A stretch of DNA of 64,000 nucleotides from Acidobacteriaceae bacterium. GTDB lineage: Bacteria > Acidobacteriota > Terriglobia > Terriglobales > Acidobacteriaceae. Positions 42,726 through 51,048 of the stretch are shown here, piece by piece. Position 1 is the first letter of the stretch. Every line of letters begins with the position of its first letter. The DNA is taken from the NCBI GenBank assembly GCA_021323655.1, contig JAJPKO010000018.1:108410-172409 (forward strand), written 5' to 3'. The translations under genes and the position numbers were made by a program. The notes under the pieces were generated by a model. The model saw nothing but the letters and a program-made list of their open reading frames with translations, was not told the origin of the DNA and searched no databases.

Positions 42726-44273
42726 ATGAATTTTGATTTTCCTGAGCAACAGCCAGTCCAACTCCCCGCGAATATTCCAGCGGGCTGCTTGCGCGTAAAC
42801 CGCGAGCAATGGCTCCAGACCGCCAAGGCGCTGCACGATGCCAACACACGCTTGCTCGCACTCTGGGCCGCAGACGACCGTGATCGCGATGGATGCTTCC
42901 GAGTTTATGCGATGTATCTTCTGCCCGAGACGATACTGGTAGTGGAACATGCGATTCACGATGCATCGAATCCAATGTATCCGAGTATTGCAGCATTGTT
43001 TCCTTCCGCATTGCGAATGCAGCGCGCTGTCTATGATCTGCTGGGCATTGCAAGTGACGAATCCGATATGCGCGGCTGGCTGCGTCATAATGGTTGGCCG
43101 GAAACATTGTTCCCATTGCGAAAAGATGTTGATGGAAGCGCGCACTACTCCATTGCGCCTGCCTCGTATCCCTTCGTGACGGTGGAAGGCGACGGTGTTC
43201 ATGAGATTGCGGTTGGCCCCGTTCATGCGGGCATTATCGAACCCGGACATTTTCGTTTTTCTGTAGTCGGAGAAAAAGTATTGCGCCTGGAAGAGCGCCT
43301 TGGCTATACGCATAAAGGCGTAGCCAAACTCTTTGAAGCGTTTTCGCAGCAGGATGGTCATCGGTTGGCGGCGCGCGTTTCCGGAGACTCCGCTGTGGCC
43401 TTCTCTTGGGCCTACTGCGCGTCGCTGGAAGCCATCACAGAGACACCGGTCCCGTTGCGGGCAGTCTACCTGCGCGCTCTGGCTCTTGAGCACGAACGGT
43501 TGACCAACCATTTGGGCGATCTTGGCGCGCTTGGCAACGATGCAGGGTTCGCCTTAGGCCTCACGCAATTCTCACGCCTGAAAGAAGACCTGCTTCGGAC
43601 CAATACGGTTGCCTTTGGTGCGCGTTATCTGATGCACTACATCGTGCCTGGAGGCGTCTCTGTCGATCTGCCCGGGCGCGCTCGTGGTCTGCTTTTGAAG
43701 CAGTATCAGGAATTGGAGAGGGGAGTCGTCAAACTACGCTCAATCTATGACGAGCATGCCGGAATTCAGGACCGTTTCCGTGAGGCAGGCCGTCTAACAA
43801 ACGAGCTGGCCGAGAGGCTTGGCGCAATTGGATTGGTCGGGCGCGCGTCGGGCATAGCTTGCGATCTGCGCGTCGATCATCCCTGGCAACCCTATGACAA
43901 ACTGCGGCCCAAATTGATCACGCAGGCCTACGGAGATGTCGCGGCGCGTGTACAAGTGCGATTTGACGAGGTCCTTGAAACATTGCGACTGTGCCGCGCG
44001 CTTCTGGACGATCTCTCCTCGGGACCAATACAGGTACAGGTTCCTATCGCGGAGCCGGATCGCATGGGAGCCGGCGTTATCGAAGGATGGCGCGGTCCTG
44101 TGATAGTTGTCCTCGAAACAGGCCGTGACGGCGCCATTCGACGCTGCCACGCGCATGATTCGTCATGGCAGAATTGGCCGTTACTGGAGTATGCAATCCT
44201 CGGCAACATTGTGCCCGATTTTCCATTGATCAATAAATCCTTCAACTTGTCCTATAGCGGACAGGACGGGTGA
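42726..44273 (+). CDS. hyfG: Hydrogenase-like large subunit without nickel ligands (NuoCD-type fusion)
   Basis: The 515-aa protein joins an N-terminal NuoC-like domain (residues about 20-140) to a NuoD/hydrogenase large-subunit domain. Real [NiFe] enzymes have RxCGxC near the middle and DPCxxC at the end. Here the first motif is RVSGDSA (Ser219 and Ser222 in place of the cysteines), and the C-terminus reads NKSFNLSYSGQDG with no cysteine pair. It therefore cannot bind a Ni-Fe centre and belongs to the hydrogenase-related (Ehr) proteins of unknown reaction. Many other large-subunit residues are retained, such as RLGYTHKGVAKLFE and LALEHERLTNHLGDLG. Confidence 0.87.
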   Translation: MNFDFPEQQPVQLPANIPAGCLRVNREQWLQTAKALHDANTRLLALWAADDRDRDGCFRVYAMYLLPETILVVEHAIHDASNPMYPSIAALFPSALRMQRAVYDLLGIASDESDMRGWLRHNGWPETLFPLRKDVDGSAHYSIAPASYPFVTVEGDGVHEIAVGPVHAGIIEPGHFRFSVVGEKVLRLEERLGYTHKGVAKLFEAFSQQDGHRLAARVSGDSAVAFSWAYCASLEAITETPVPLRAVYLRALALEHERLTNHLGDLGALGNDAGFALGLTQFSRLKEDLLRTNTVAFGARYLMHYIVPGGVSVDLPGRARGLLLKQYQELERGVVKLRSIYDEHAGIQDRFREAGRLTNELAERLGAIGLVGRASGIACDLRVDHPWQPYDKLRPKLITQAYGDVAARVQVRFDEVLETLRLCRALLDDLSSGPIQVQVPIAEPDRMGAGVIEGWRGPVIVVLETGRDGAIRRCHAHDSSWQNWPLLEYAILGNIVPDFPLINKSFNLSYSGQDG

Positions 44274-44281
44274 GGTGACGT

Positions 44282-44791
44282 ATGTTTGATGTTCTTTCGC
44301 GCATAGTGCGCACCGGAATACTGACCGAGCCTTCTGCATCTCCTTCAATTGAAGCTTTGCAGAAAGATATCTGGGGCATCCTGGGGCGCGCCCTCACGAT
44401 CCGCCAGGTCGATGCTGGTTCCTGCAATGCCTGCGAGCTGGAAATCCAGGCGCTCAACAATCCTTATTACAACCTTGAGGGCATGGGGATAAAGTTTGTC
44501 GCAAGCCCACGTCATGCCGACATGCTTCTGGTGACCGGTCCTGTATCTGTCAACATGGAAGAAGCGCTGAAACGCACCTATGATGCGGTCCCTGATCCGA
44601 AATTAGTGGTTGCGGTTGGAGACTGTGGAGCATGTGGCGGAGTATTCGGCACGAGCTACGCCAGTCGCGGCGCAGTTGCGAATGTCATTCCCGTAAACCA
44701 CACCATCACCGGTTGTCCTCCAGGTCCGGCCGCGATTCTCAAAGGCATCTTCGAAGCCGTGCGTTCTACTTTCTCTGGAGTTCACCGATGA
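44282..44791 (+). CDS. hyfI: Hydrogenase small-subunit-like Fe-S protein (NuoB-type)
   Basis: The 169-aa protein carries the cysteines that bind the proximal [4Fe-4S] cluster in NuoB and HycG: GSCNACELE (Cys48, Cys51), GDCGACGG (Cys115, Cys118) and TGCPPGP (Cys145). It has no transmembrane helix and docks between HyfG and HyfC in related complexes. The cluster site being intact while HyfG lacks nickel ligands suggests electron transfer without H2 chemistry. No HycB/HyfH-type ferredoxin subunit or formate dehydrogenase gene follows, so the electron donor or acceptor is missing from the locus. Confidence 0.88.
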   Translation: MFDVLSRIVRTGILTEPSASPSIEALQKDIWGILGRALTIRQVDAGSCNACELEIQALNNPYYNLEGMGIKFVASPRHADMLLVTGPVSVNMEEALKRTYDAVPDPKLVVAVGDCGACGGVFGTSYASRGAVANVIPVNHTITGCPPGPAAILKGIFEAVRSTFSGVHR

Positions 44792-45454
44792 ACATCCTCT
44801 ACGGAGGCATCATCAGATTTTTCATGAGCTTTCCGTCATCTCCAGAGGACCGGCCATGGCTGAGATTTCACCATTGGCATGTGGGCGAATAGCAGTATCA
44901 AACTGGTGTGACACAACTATCACATACATGATGAAATGTTTGGAGGATACTAAAGAAGTGACACATGCAATGGCGCAGACTTCGTCTTTTTCGCCCCCCT
45001 GCCCCCACAATTGCTCAGGGTATGGTACGCAGAGCCGTTGTCCACCACTGATAGTGTTGGCGATGGCCCTTACGATGACTCCGTTCCCTCCCGCGCCAGC
45101 GACATGCCTTTGCGGTGCCCTGCGATATTGGCAAGGTTCTTGCAGCGGGCTTTTGCCTACAAGCCGTCTTAAATAGCTTTCTGGATAAACATCGCATTAG
45201 AAAAGCAGCACGGTTTTATGAGGGCGATGCCTTTGTCCTCGCGACGAAATATCGTCTCCATTCTTCGTCTCGCCCACATTCCCCTGGAGACGCTTCCCGT
45301 TCCCATTTCAATGATTTAACTCTTTGTTTTCAATGTATTAGACCGTTTACAGGCATGATGAAAGGGTTTGGCGACTCAGTTGCCATATCTATTAATAGAA
45401 AGCTGGTAGAAAGCGTAGGTTGTTCTGAAAGTTTCGATACAAGACGGGGTTGGA
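44792..45454. other. Long intergenic region between the hyf operon and the STAS gene
   Basis: About 660 bases with no convincing protein. A 129-codon frame at 45115 and a 106-codon frame at 44856 have no recognisable domain or ribosome-binding site. TGTGA (44907-44911) and TCACA (44920-44924) face each other with eight bases between, two more than a standard CRP/FNR site. A sigma-54-like promoter lies at 45128-45145. Confidence 0.4.
45128..45145 (+). promoter_or_regulatory. Sigma-54 promoter-like sequence upstream of the STAS/FNR genes
   Basis: TTGGCAAGGTTCTTGCAG has GG (45130-45131) and GC (45142-45143) ten bases apart and matches both consensus boxes fully. It points toward the STAS gene about 300 bases downstream. 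No strong enhancer palindrome is visible upstream, so its use is uncertain. Confidence 0.5.
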
Positions 45455-45748
45455 GTGCTCACTTTGAAGATCGAGGGAAGGGTTGTTGGGGAGTGGGCCT
45501 CTGAGCTGGAGCGAGTATGGGCCAGCATCAGGCCTTCGCTCAACCACAGGAAACTTAGCCTCGATATTTGCGATCTGCTCTATCTCGACGGCAAAGGGAA
45601 AGAAATTCTAAGAGGCATTGTCGAGACCAGCGATACCGAGATCAAGGCTGGTTCGCCGCTGACAAAACAATTCGCCGATGAGGCAAAGCAGAATATGAGG
45701 AAGAGAAACAGAGAGGGGAACAAACATGCTATGCGTGAACGAGATTGA
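45455..45748 (+). CDS. STAS-like small protein
   Basis: The 97-aa product (GTG start) resembles STAS/anti-anti-sigma proteins: strands LTLKIEGRVVGEWASELE, helix VWASIRPSLNHRK, then LSLDICDLLYLDGKGKEILRGIV where a phosphorylated serine or threonine would be expected. The position is instead occupied by LDGKG, so phospho-switching is unlikely. In the same frame the codons before the GTG read LKVSIQDGVG, which completes the first STAS strand; a CTG start at 45425 would fit better. The 3' end overlaps the FNR-like gene by 23 bases, indicating coupling. Confidence 0.65.
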   Translation: MLTLKIEGRVVGEWASELERVWASIRPSLNHRKLSLDICDLLYLDGKGKEILRGIVETSDTEIKAGSPLTKQFADEAKQNMRKRNREGNKHAMRERD

Positions 45749-46442
45749 GCAGCGTCAAAATTGCCAGAATTGCAAACTGAAGCAGGATGGTTTCTTCTGC
45801 CATCTCAGTCCAGCGGCGACAAAGGAATTCGAGTCCATCCGATATTCGTCTGTCTATCCAGCTGGCGCGATGCTGTTTCTTGAAAACGAGTCCGCCCGCG
45901 GCGTTTATCTGCTGTGCTCCGGCGAGGTGAAGCTCTCAGTCAGCTCAAGCGCTGGAAAGACGCTGATTCTAAGGATCGCCAGGCCAGGGGAAGTACTGGG
46001 ACTCACTGCAACCATGTCAGGTGCCCCTTATGAAGCCAGCGCTGAAACGCTTCATCCCTGCCAGGTGGCCTATATTCGCCGCGAGGATTTTCTTGGCTTC
46101 GTCAAACAATATCCTGAGGTCTATCAGGCGGTCATCCGGCAGTTGAATTCACAATATAATCACGCCTGTGAGCAATTGAGAACGGTGGGGCTCTCATGCT
46201 CTGCCCAGGCGAAGCTGGCGCGACTCCTGCTGCTCTGGTCTTCTGAGGGAAGACTGACGAAAGAAGGGACCCAGATCACGGTGCCGTTGACCCATGAGCA
46301 GATTGCAGAATGTGTCGGGTCCACCCGGGAGACCATTACACGAACGTTGAGCGAGTTCAAGAACAAGCACCTCATCATGCCCAGAGGTGCAACCGTAATT
46401 ATCCCGAACCGAGGCGCCTTGGAAGCTATCTGCAGCACGTAG
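45726..46442 (+). CDS. FNR-like regulator with four candidate Fe-S cysteines and CRP-like DNA specificity
   Basis: The 238-aa protein has an effector domain (residues about 30-150) and a winged-helix domain (about 160-235). Cys13, Cys16 and Cys25 near the N-terminus, plus Cys112 in ASAETLHPCQVAYI, align with the four [4Fe-4S] ligands of E. coli FNR (ALETSMVCEIP in FNR). The recognition helix GSTRETITRTLSEF carries the Arg-Glu-x3-Arg trio of CRP (RETVGR) instead of FNR's VETISR, predicting binding to TGTGA-N6-TCACA. Such sites occur upstream of several neighbouring genes. A strong GAGAGGGG ribosome-binding site precedes the ATG. Confidence 0.85.
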   Translation: MLCVNEIEQRQNCQNCKLKQDGFFCHLSPAATKEFESIRYSSVYPAGAMLFLENESARGVYLLCSGEVKLSVSSSAGKTLILRIARPGEVLGLTATMSGAPYEASAETLHPCQVAYIRREDFLGFVKQYPEVYQAVIRQLNSQYNHACEQLRTVGLSCSAQAKLARLLLLWSSEGRLTKEGTQITVPLTHEQIAECVGSTRETITRTLSEFKNKHLIMPRGATVIIPNRGALEAICST

Positions 46443-46800
46443 TAGTGACAAACTATGGCAGAGATTGCGACGACGATCACAGCGTTCCTTTTGTGTATTG
46501 ATTCCGCTATAGTTCGATGGCCTGAGCGAAAGTCCGTTAAACGGAACTGACCTTTTTCGGCGACTGGGATCTCATTTGAGGAGACGCTCACTACAACATG
46601 CAAATCCCCCCTATAAAGACAAGCCTCCGGTGACAGAATCCAAAAATTTAGCGTGGCAGGCCCCTCAGGAACACCGGCGAAATTCAGGTATGCCCAACGG
46701 ATAGAAATATCTTCCGCTTCGGGCACCTTTGGGTTCTAATGGTGGGTTAGATTGGCAGCTAAAGCCGATATGCTGACTCAGTTGTTCCCAGGGATGCAAT
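46443..46800. other. Intergenic region upstream of the sigma-54 activator gene
   Basis: 358 bases without a gene. TGCGACGACGATCACA (46466-46481) matches the CRP/FNR-like consensus with one mismatch. TCCGTTAAACGGA (46533-46545) is a perfect 13-base inverted repeat that may be an operator or hairpin. I found no GG-N10-GC promoter on the plus strand here. Confidence 0.45.
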
Positions 46801-49464
46801 ATGACAGGGGTGTTCTTAGAAGGGGAAATTTCGGAGCGGTCTCAGGCAATCTTCGAGAGGTTTTTTGAATGCTTGCCGGACGCGATTCTGGTGACAGGCT
46901 CCGATGGCTGCATCCAGGCAGCCAATCCCCGTGCAGAAGAGCTTTTTGGCTACTCACGGCAGGAACTGATTGGGAGCCCCGTGGAGATGCTTCTGCCGGA
47001 GCATCTTCGCGAGAAGCACATCCGCCAGCGGGGAGAATATCAGGTCGCACCACGCATGCGTCCAATGGGCGCCGGGCTGGAACTATACGGGCGGCGCAAG
47101 GACGGCAGCCAGTTTTCAGTCGATATTCTCCTTAGCCCGGTCGAGGCCAATGGACAACACCTGGTGCTCGCTGTGGTGCGGGACATCTCTCAGCGCAAAG
47201 CGATGGAGAAGGCCGAGGCCATCTTTAAGAGGCTGTTTGAATCTTCGCCAGACAGCATTGTGGTGACGGACCGCGACGGCTGTATTCGCGAAGCGAATCC
47301 ACAAACAGAACGGCTTTTTGGCTATTCGCGGGATGAACTAATTGGAAATCCTGTTGAAATGCTCATTCCGGAGCGCTTTCGCAACATGCACGTGCATCAC
47401 CGTGGCGATTATGATGCAGAGCCACGCGTTCGACCTATGGGCATCGGACTCGACCTCTTCGGAAGAAAAAAAGACGGCAGCGAATTTCCGGTTGATATCA
47501 TGCTCAGCCCTGTCTGGACAAATGGAGAGCACGTAGTGCTGGCCATAGTGCGGGACATTACGATTCGCAAAAACTCAGAGAAGGCCCTGCGCCAAAGCGA
47601 AGAACGCTTTCGCCAGCTGGTGGATGGCGCACGGGACTATGCCATTTTCATGCTCGATACAGAAGGTAGGGTGACGTCATGGAATCCCGGGGCAGAGTGC
47701 ATCAAGGGCTATCGCGCGGAGGAGATTCTGGGCCAGCACTTTTCAAGGTTTTATACCCAGGAGGACATCGACCATCGCAAACCCTGGCGAGCATTGGAGG
47801 AAGCAAAAGAGAAAGGCAGATACGAGGACGAAGGGTGGAGGTTACGCAAGGACGGCTCGCGCTTTTGGGCCAATGTAGTGATTACAGCGCTGCACGGACA
47901 AGACGGCCGGTTGATTGGTTTCTCTAAAGTTACGCGCGACTTCACCCACCGCCGCAGGGCGGAGGAGACGCTTCTGCAGCATCTCAGCCGGGCCATGCTT
48001 TCCGGGCTGGACGTCCGAAAGACGCTCAGCGCCATTGGAGACAGTATTCAGAGCGTCATTCCGCATGACTACGCCGCACTTGCTCTTTACGACAAAGATA
48101 CAGATTCCCTGCGGGTGCAGGAACTCCTGTCCAGCACGAATGCGCATTATTCTGAAGCATTCTTTGTTCCGATTAAGGGCACCCCGTATGGAAGGGCGTT
48201 TCAAAGCCAACAACCCCTTTTTATGAATATTTCAGAGGGAGAGGGCTTCGCGGCAAAGGCTTTGGTCCGCTATCGGAACGCAGGCGTGAGATCAGGTTGC
48301 TGGTTGCCCCTGAAATACGAGGACGAAGTCGTTGGCGTGCTCTTTATCGGGAAGCGGCGTGAGAAGGGATTCAACGAAACAGAGCGCGAGATGCTGTTAC
48401 AGCTTGCCAGCCAGATCGCTGCGGCCGTGGACCATATCGAAGCGCTGCGGCACATTGCAAATCTAAGCGACAGGCTTAAAAAAGAGAGAGAGTATCTTGA
48501 AGAAGAGTTGCGCACGGAATTCAACTTTGGAGAGATTATTGGAGAGAGCCTTGCTCTGAAACGCGTCCTGAAGCAGGTAGAAACCGTGGGCCCAACAGAT
48601 GCAACGGTGTTGATCCAGGGAGACACGGGCACCGGAAAAGAGTTGATTGCCAGGGCCATTCACAATCTCAGCCCGCGCCGGGAGCGCACGTTTATTAAGC
48701 TGAATTGCTCTGCGATCCCGTTGGGGTTGCTCGAAAGCGAGCTATTCGGACATGAGAAGGGTGCATTTACGGGGGCCATCGCCCAGAGGATTGGACGCAT
48801 GGAACTGGCCCATCAAGGGACATTATTTTTGGATGAAATTGGTGATCTCTCCCTGGAATTGCAACCTAAACTCCTGCGCGCATTGCAGGAGAAGGAAATT
48901 GAGCGGCTTGGTGGCAAGAGAACGATCCCGGTGGATGTCCGCCTCATCGCCGCCACCAATCGCGATTTAGCGAAGATGGTCAAAGAAGGCCAGTTCCGCA
49001 GTGATCTTTATTATCGGCTGAAGGTTTTTCCCATCACAATTCCTTCGTTACAGCAACGTCACGGCGATATTCCGCTGCTGGTGAATTATTTCGTGACCAA
49101 ACATGCGCGCCGCATGAAGAAGAACATCAACGTTATTCCTGAAAACGTTATGGCCGCGCTTTCCAGGTGGCACTGGCCGGGAAATGTGAGGGAGCTAGAG
49201 AACTTCATTGAACGGGCGGTGATCCTTACGCAAGGTCCGGTGTTGCACGCACCTCTGGCCGAGCTGGAGTTGGCAGAAGAAATGCAAGCTCCAGCATCTG
49301 CGAATCTTAGAACTACAGAACGGGAGCATATCCTGCGCGTACTCCGGGAAACAAAAGGCGCCATTGGCGGACCGGGCGGGGCTGCAGAACGACTGGGGTT
49401 GAAGCGGACCACGCTGAATTCCAAACTGAAAAAGCTCGGCATTAGGAAAGAGGACTATACATAG
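46801..49464 (+). CDS. Sigma-54-dependent activator with three PAS domains and a GAF domain
   Basis: The 887-aa protein contains PAS1 (about residues 17-132), PAS2 (141-256), PAS3 (about 265-385) and a GAF domain (about 390-550). An AAA+ sigma-54 activation domain follows with Walker A GDTGTGKE (607-614) and the sigma-54-contacting GAFTGA (654-659), and then a C-terminal Fis-type helix-turn-helix (GGAAERLGLKRTTLNSKLKKLG). PAS1 and PAS2 are strongly similar (FGYSRQELIGSPVEM against FGYSRDELIGNPVEM), a recent internal duplication. The GAF-AAA+-HTH arrangement recalls FhlA, the formate-hydrogenlyase activator. There is no receiver domain, so it senses ligands directly. It lies close to the hydrogenase-like operon. 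Confidence 0.88.
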   Translation: MTGVFLEGEISERSQAIFERFFECLPDAILVTGSDGCIQAANPRAEELFGYSRQELIGSPVEMLLPEHLREKHIRQRGEYQVAPRMRPMGAGLELYGRRKDGSQFSVDILLSPVEANGQHLVLAVVRDISQRKAMEKAEAIFKRLFESSPDSIVVTDRDGCIREANPQTERLFGYSRDELIGNPVEMLIPERFRNMHVHHRGDYDAEPRVRPMGIGLDLFGRKKDGSEFPVDIMLSPVWTNGEHVVLAIVRDITIRKNSEKALRQSEERFRQLVDGARDYAIFMLDTEGRVTSWNPGAECIKGYRAEEILGQHFSRFYTQEDIDHRKPWRALEEAKEKGRYEDEGWRLRKDGSRFWANVVITALHGQDGRLIGFSKVTRDFTHRRRAEETLLQHLSRAMLSGLDVRKTLSAIGDSIQSVIPHDYAALALYDKDTDSLRVQELLSSTNAHYSEAFFVPIKGTPYGRAFQSQQPLFMNISEGEGFAAKALVRYRNAGVRSGCWLPLKYEDEVVGVLFIGKRREKGFNETEREMLLQLASQIAAAVDHIEALRHIANLSDRLKKEREYLEEELRTEFNFGEIIGESLALKRVLKQVETVGPTDATVLIQGDTGTGKELIARAIHNLSPRRERTFIKLNCSAIPLGLLESELFGHEKGAFTGAIAQRIGRMELAHQGTLFLDEIGDLSLELQPKLLRALQEKEIERLGGKRTIPVDVRLIAATNRDLAKMVKEGQFRSDLYYRLKVFPITIPSLQQRHGDIPLLVNYFVTKHARRMKKNINVIPENVMAALSRWHWPGNVRELENFIERAVILTQGPVLHAPLAELELAEEMQAPASANLRTTEREHILRVLRETKGAIGGPGGAAERLGLKRTTLNSKLKKLGIRKEDYT

Positions 49465-49483
49465 CCCATCTCGGCCAGACACC

Positions 49484-49586
49484 GCGCAGACTGCGCTGTG
49501 ACCAACTGCCGACTGCGCACATATCTCTTATATCAGCCTCGCCTCAACATCTATTATATGTTTGATGTGACTGGCATCACTGCTGC
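49484..49586 (+). promoter_or_regulatory. Composite control region before the 45-aa protein gene
   Basis: GCGCAGACTGCGC (49484-49496) is a perfect 6-1-6 inverted repeat. Its right half recurs 22 bp later (GACTGCGC at 49489 and 49511). TGTGACTGGCATCACT (49566-49581) matches the CRP/FNR-like site with one mismatch. Within it begins a weaker sigma-54-like pair, TGGCAT with GG at 49573 and GC at 49585, ten bases apart. Confidence 0.45.
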
Positions 49587-49649
49587 TGAGAAGCGTGCGC
49601 TCTATTCTGCTGGATGAAAATGCTGATAGGGCCGCAAGGAGGAACCTCC

Positions 49650-49787
49650 ATGGCGCCAGACATTGCAGCAGAAATGCTGGCATTTGTGCTGATTGGGGCA
49701 GTCATCGCCCTTCTCTGGTTCGACTTCAGAAATGGAAAACGAGGCAGCAAAAAGAAGAAAGAGAAACCAGACTCTACTGTGCTTTGA
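49650..49787 (+). CDS. 45-aa single-helix membrane protein with lysine-rich tail
   Basis: ATG 49650 follows AAGGAGG with seven bases between, an excellent ribosome-binding site. The product begins MAPDIAAEMLAFVLIGAVIA, has one membrane helix (residues about 9-24), then a basic tail with KRGSKKKKEK. The N-out/C-in topology is suggested by the positive charges after the helix. It is preceded by the composite control region above. Small membrane proteins like this often modulate a transporter or sensor; no partner is indicated beyond the neighbouring sigma-54 activator. Confidence 0.6.
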   Translation: MAPDIAAEMLAFVLIGAVIALLWFDFRNGKRGSKKKKEKPDSTVL

Positions 49788-49797
49788 CGTTTCCTGT

Positions 49798-51048
49798 TTA
49801 GTGGTCCAGTCGAATGTCTATATAGCTGTTGCGAGGGTTCCACAGCATCCAGCCATCCGTGCCGAAGTCTTCGGCCGCGCGGATCTGAGCATTGACCTCC
49901 TCAGCATCGAAAGCGCGGCGGTCAAACGCGTAATCCTTGAACGCTTGCAGCCAGGGACGAAAATGCTTTGGTGAGACATTGAGCCGTTTCTGCGCATTTT
50001 CGAGCGTGTTATGGATGATTTCATAAGGATAGGCGACTGGGTTGGTATATCCAGGGATGCCATATTGAAAGCAGGATGGGTAGAGCATAGGAGATATGTA
50101 GTCGACAATTTTGATGATGTCTTCGAGTTGTTGTCCGATGCCTGTGTCGTTCTCGTTCCAGCATACGTAACCAAAAATATCCACTGCCAGATAGACGTTA
50201 AAGGGCGCAAGCTGGCGGCGGGCTTCTATAAGGAAGTCTTCGATTGCCTTGGTGCGGGCTGCTCTGGTGGTTGGTTGGGAAAAGTGGAGCTGGCGAGCCA
50301 CATCCGGAAAGCGGACGTAATCGAACTGGATTTCGTCGAATCCTGCACGCGCTGCTTCCACAGCAATAGCGATGTTATAGTTGCGGACTTCGGGCTGAAA
50401 TGGATCAGTCCAGGCAAGCCCCTCGCGGTCGCGGAATATCTGGCCGTTCGCGTATTTCACTGCCAGATCGGGCCTGGCGGTAGCAAGCGGTGTGTCCTTG
50501 AAGACGACGATTCTGGCAATGGTGTAGATGCCTTCACTGTGGAGCTTGCTTATCAGAGCAGGGAGATTGGGTATTGTTGTAATCGCCCGCGCTCCGTCTG
50601 TTCTTACGAGAGGAATTTCACTGGGGTAGGGAACCAGTCCACGGTCGCCTTTCATATCGATGACGAGTGCATTTAGCGGGCCTTTATGCACGAGATCGAG
50701 GGCCGCGCCGCGCAATGCCTTTGAACCTATGCCGTATACCGAGAGATAAAGGGCTTTGGGCGCGAATGGTATCAGGCGCAAAGCCCCGCCTGACTGTGCA
50801 AGCGCCTCAGGAGGATACTGGGCTGCGCGATAACCTGGAGCGCGTACCAGGATCTGGCTTCCTTGTGCATCGGCCTCAAAATGACCTTCGCTATCGCTTT
50901 TGATCACGCGGCCTCTGACGGTAATAGTTGCGTCTGCAATGCCAACGCCGGTCCTGGCATCCACTACCTTTCCTTCGATGGCCCACGCTGTAGGGCCTGT
51001 CAGCAAAGCAGTGAATAAGGCGAGCCAGCGGCGGACATGCCTATTCAT
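49798..51048 (-). CDS. Secreted putative glycoside hydrolase (DUF4015 type)
   Basis: From ATG 51048 the product is 416 aa. A signal peptide (RRWLALFTALLTGPTAWA) is followed by a small CarboxypepD_reg-like domain (residues about 20-80: GKVVDARTGVGIADATITVRG). Then comes a TIM-barrel of the putative glycoside hydrolase family, with GLVPYPSEIPL, ARIVVFKDTPLATARPDLA, GFDEIQFDYVRFPD and ISPMLYPSCF. The acidic residues in EIQFDYVRFP are candidates for catalysis. The start overlaps the deacetylase stop by eight bases, so the two enzymes are co-translated and may act on the same cell-surface polysaccharide. Confidence 0.75.
   Translation of the reverse strand: MNRHVRRWLALFTALLTGPTAWAIEGKVVDARTGVGIADATITVRGRVIKSDSEGHFEADAQGSQILVRAPGYRAAQYPPEALAQSGGALRLIPFAPKALYLSVYGIGSKALRGAALDLVHKGPLNALVIDMKGDRGLVPYPSEIPLVRTDGARAITTIPNLPALISKLHSEGIYTIARIVVFKDTPLATARPDLAVKYANGQIFRDREGLAWTDPFQPEVRNYNIAIAVEAARAGFDEIQFDYVRFPDVARQLHFSQPTTRAARTKAIEDFLIEARRQLAPFNVYLAVDIFGYVCWNENDTGIGQQLEDIIKIVDYISPMLYPSCFQYGIPGYTNPVAYPYEIIHNTLENAQKRLNVSPKHFRPWLQAFKDYAFDRRAFDAEEVNAQIRAAEDFGTDGWMLWNPRNSYIDIRLDH

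Noticed and set aside
44907..44924. TGTGA and TCACA half-sites after the hyf operon as a CRP/FNR operator
   Set aside because: The gap is eight bases, not six, which rotates one half-site off the dimer's face; I mention it only in the intergenic entry.
45115..45504. 129-codon frame between the hyf operon and the STAS gene
   Set aside because: No domain, no ribosome-binding site, overlaps a promoter-like element and the STAS gene in another frame.
46728..46760. TTGGCAGCTAAAGCC as a sigma-54 promoter for the PAS/GAF activator
   Set aside because: The distance between GG and any GC is not ten bases, so it fails the strict spacing rule.
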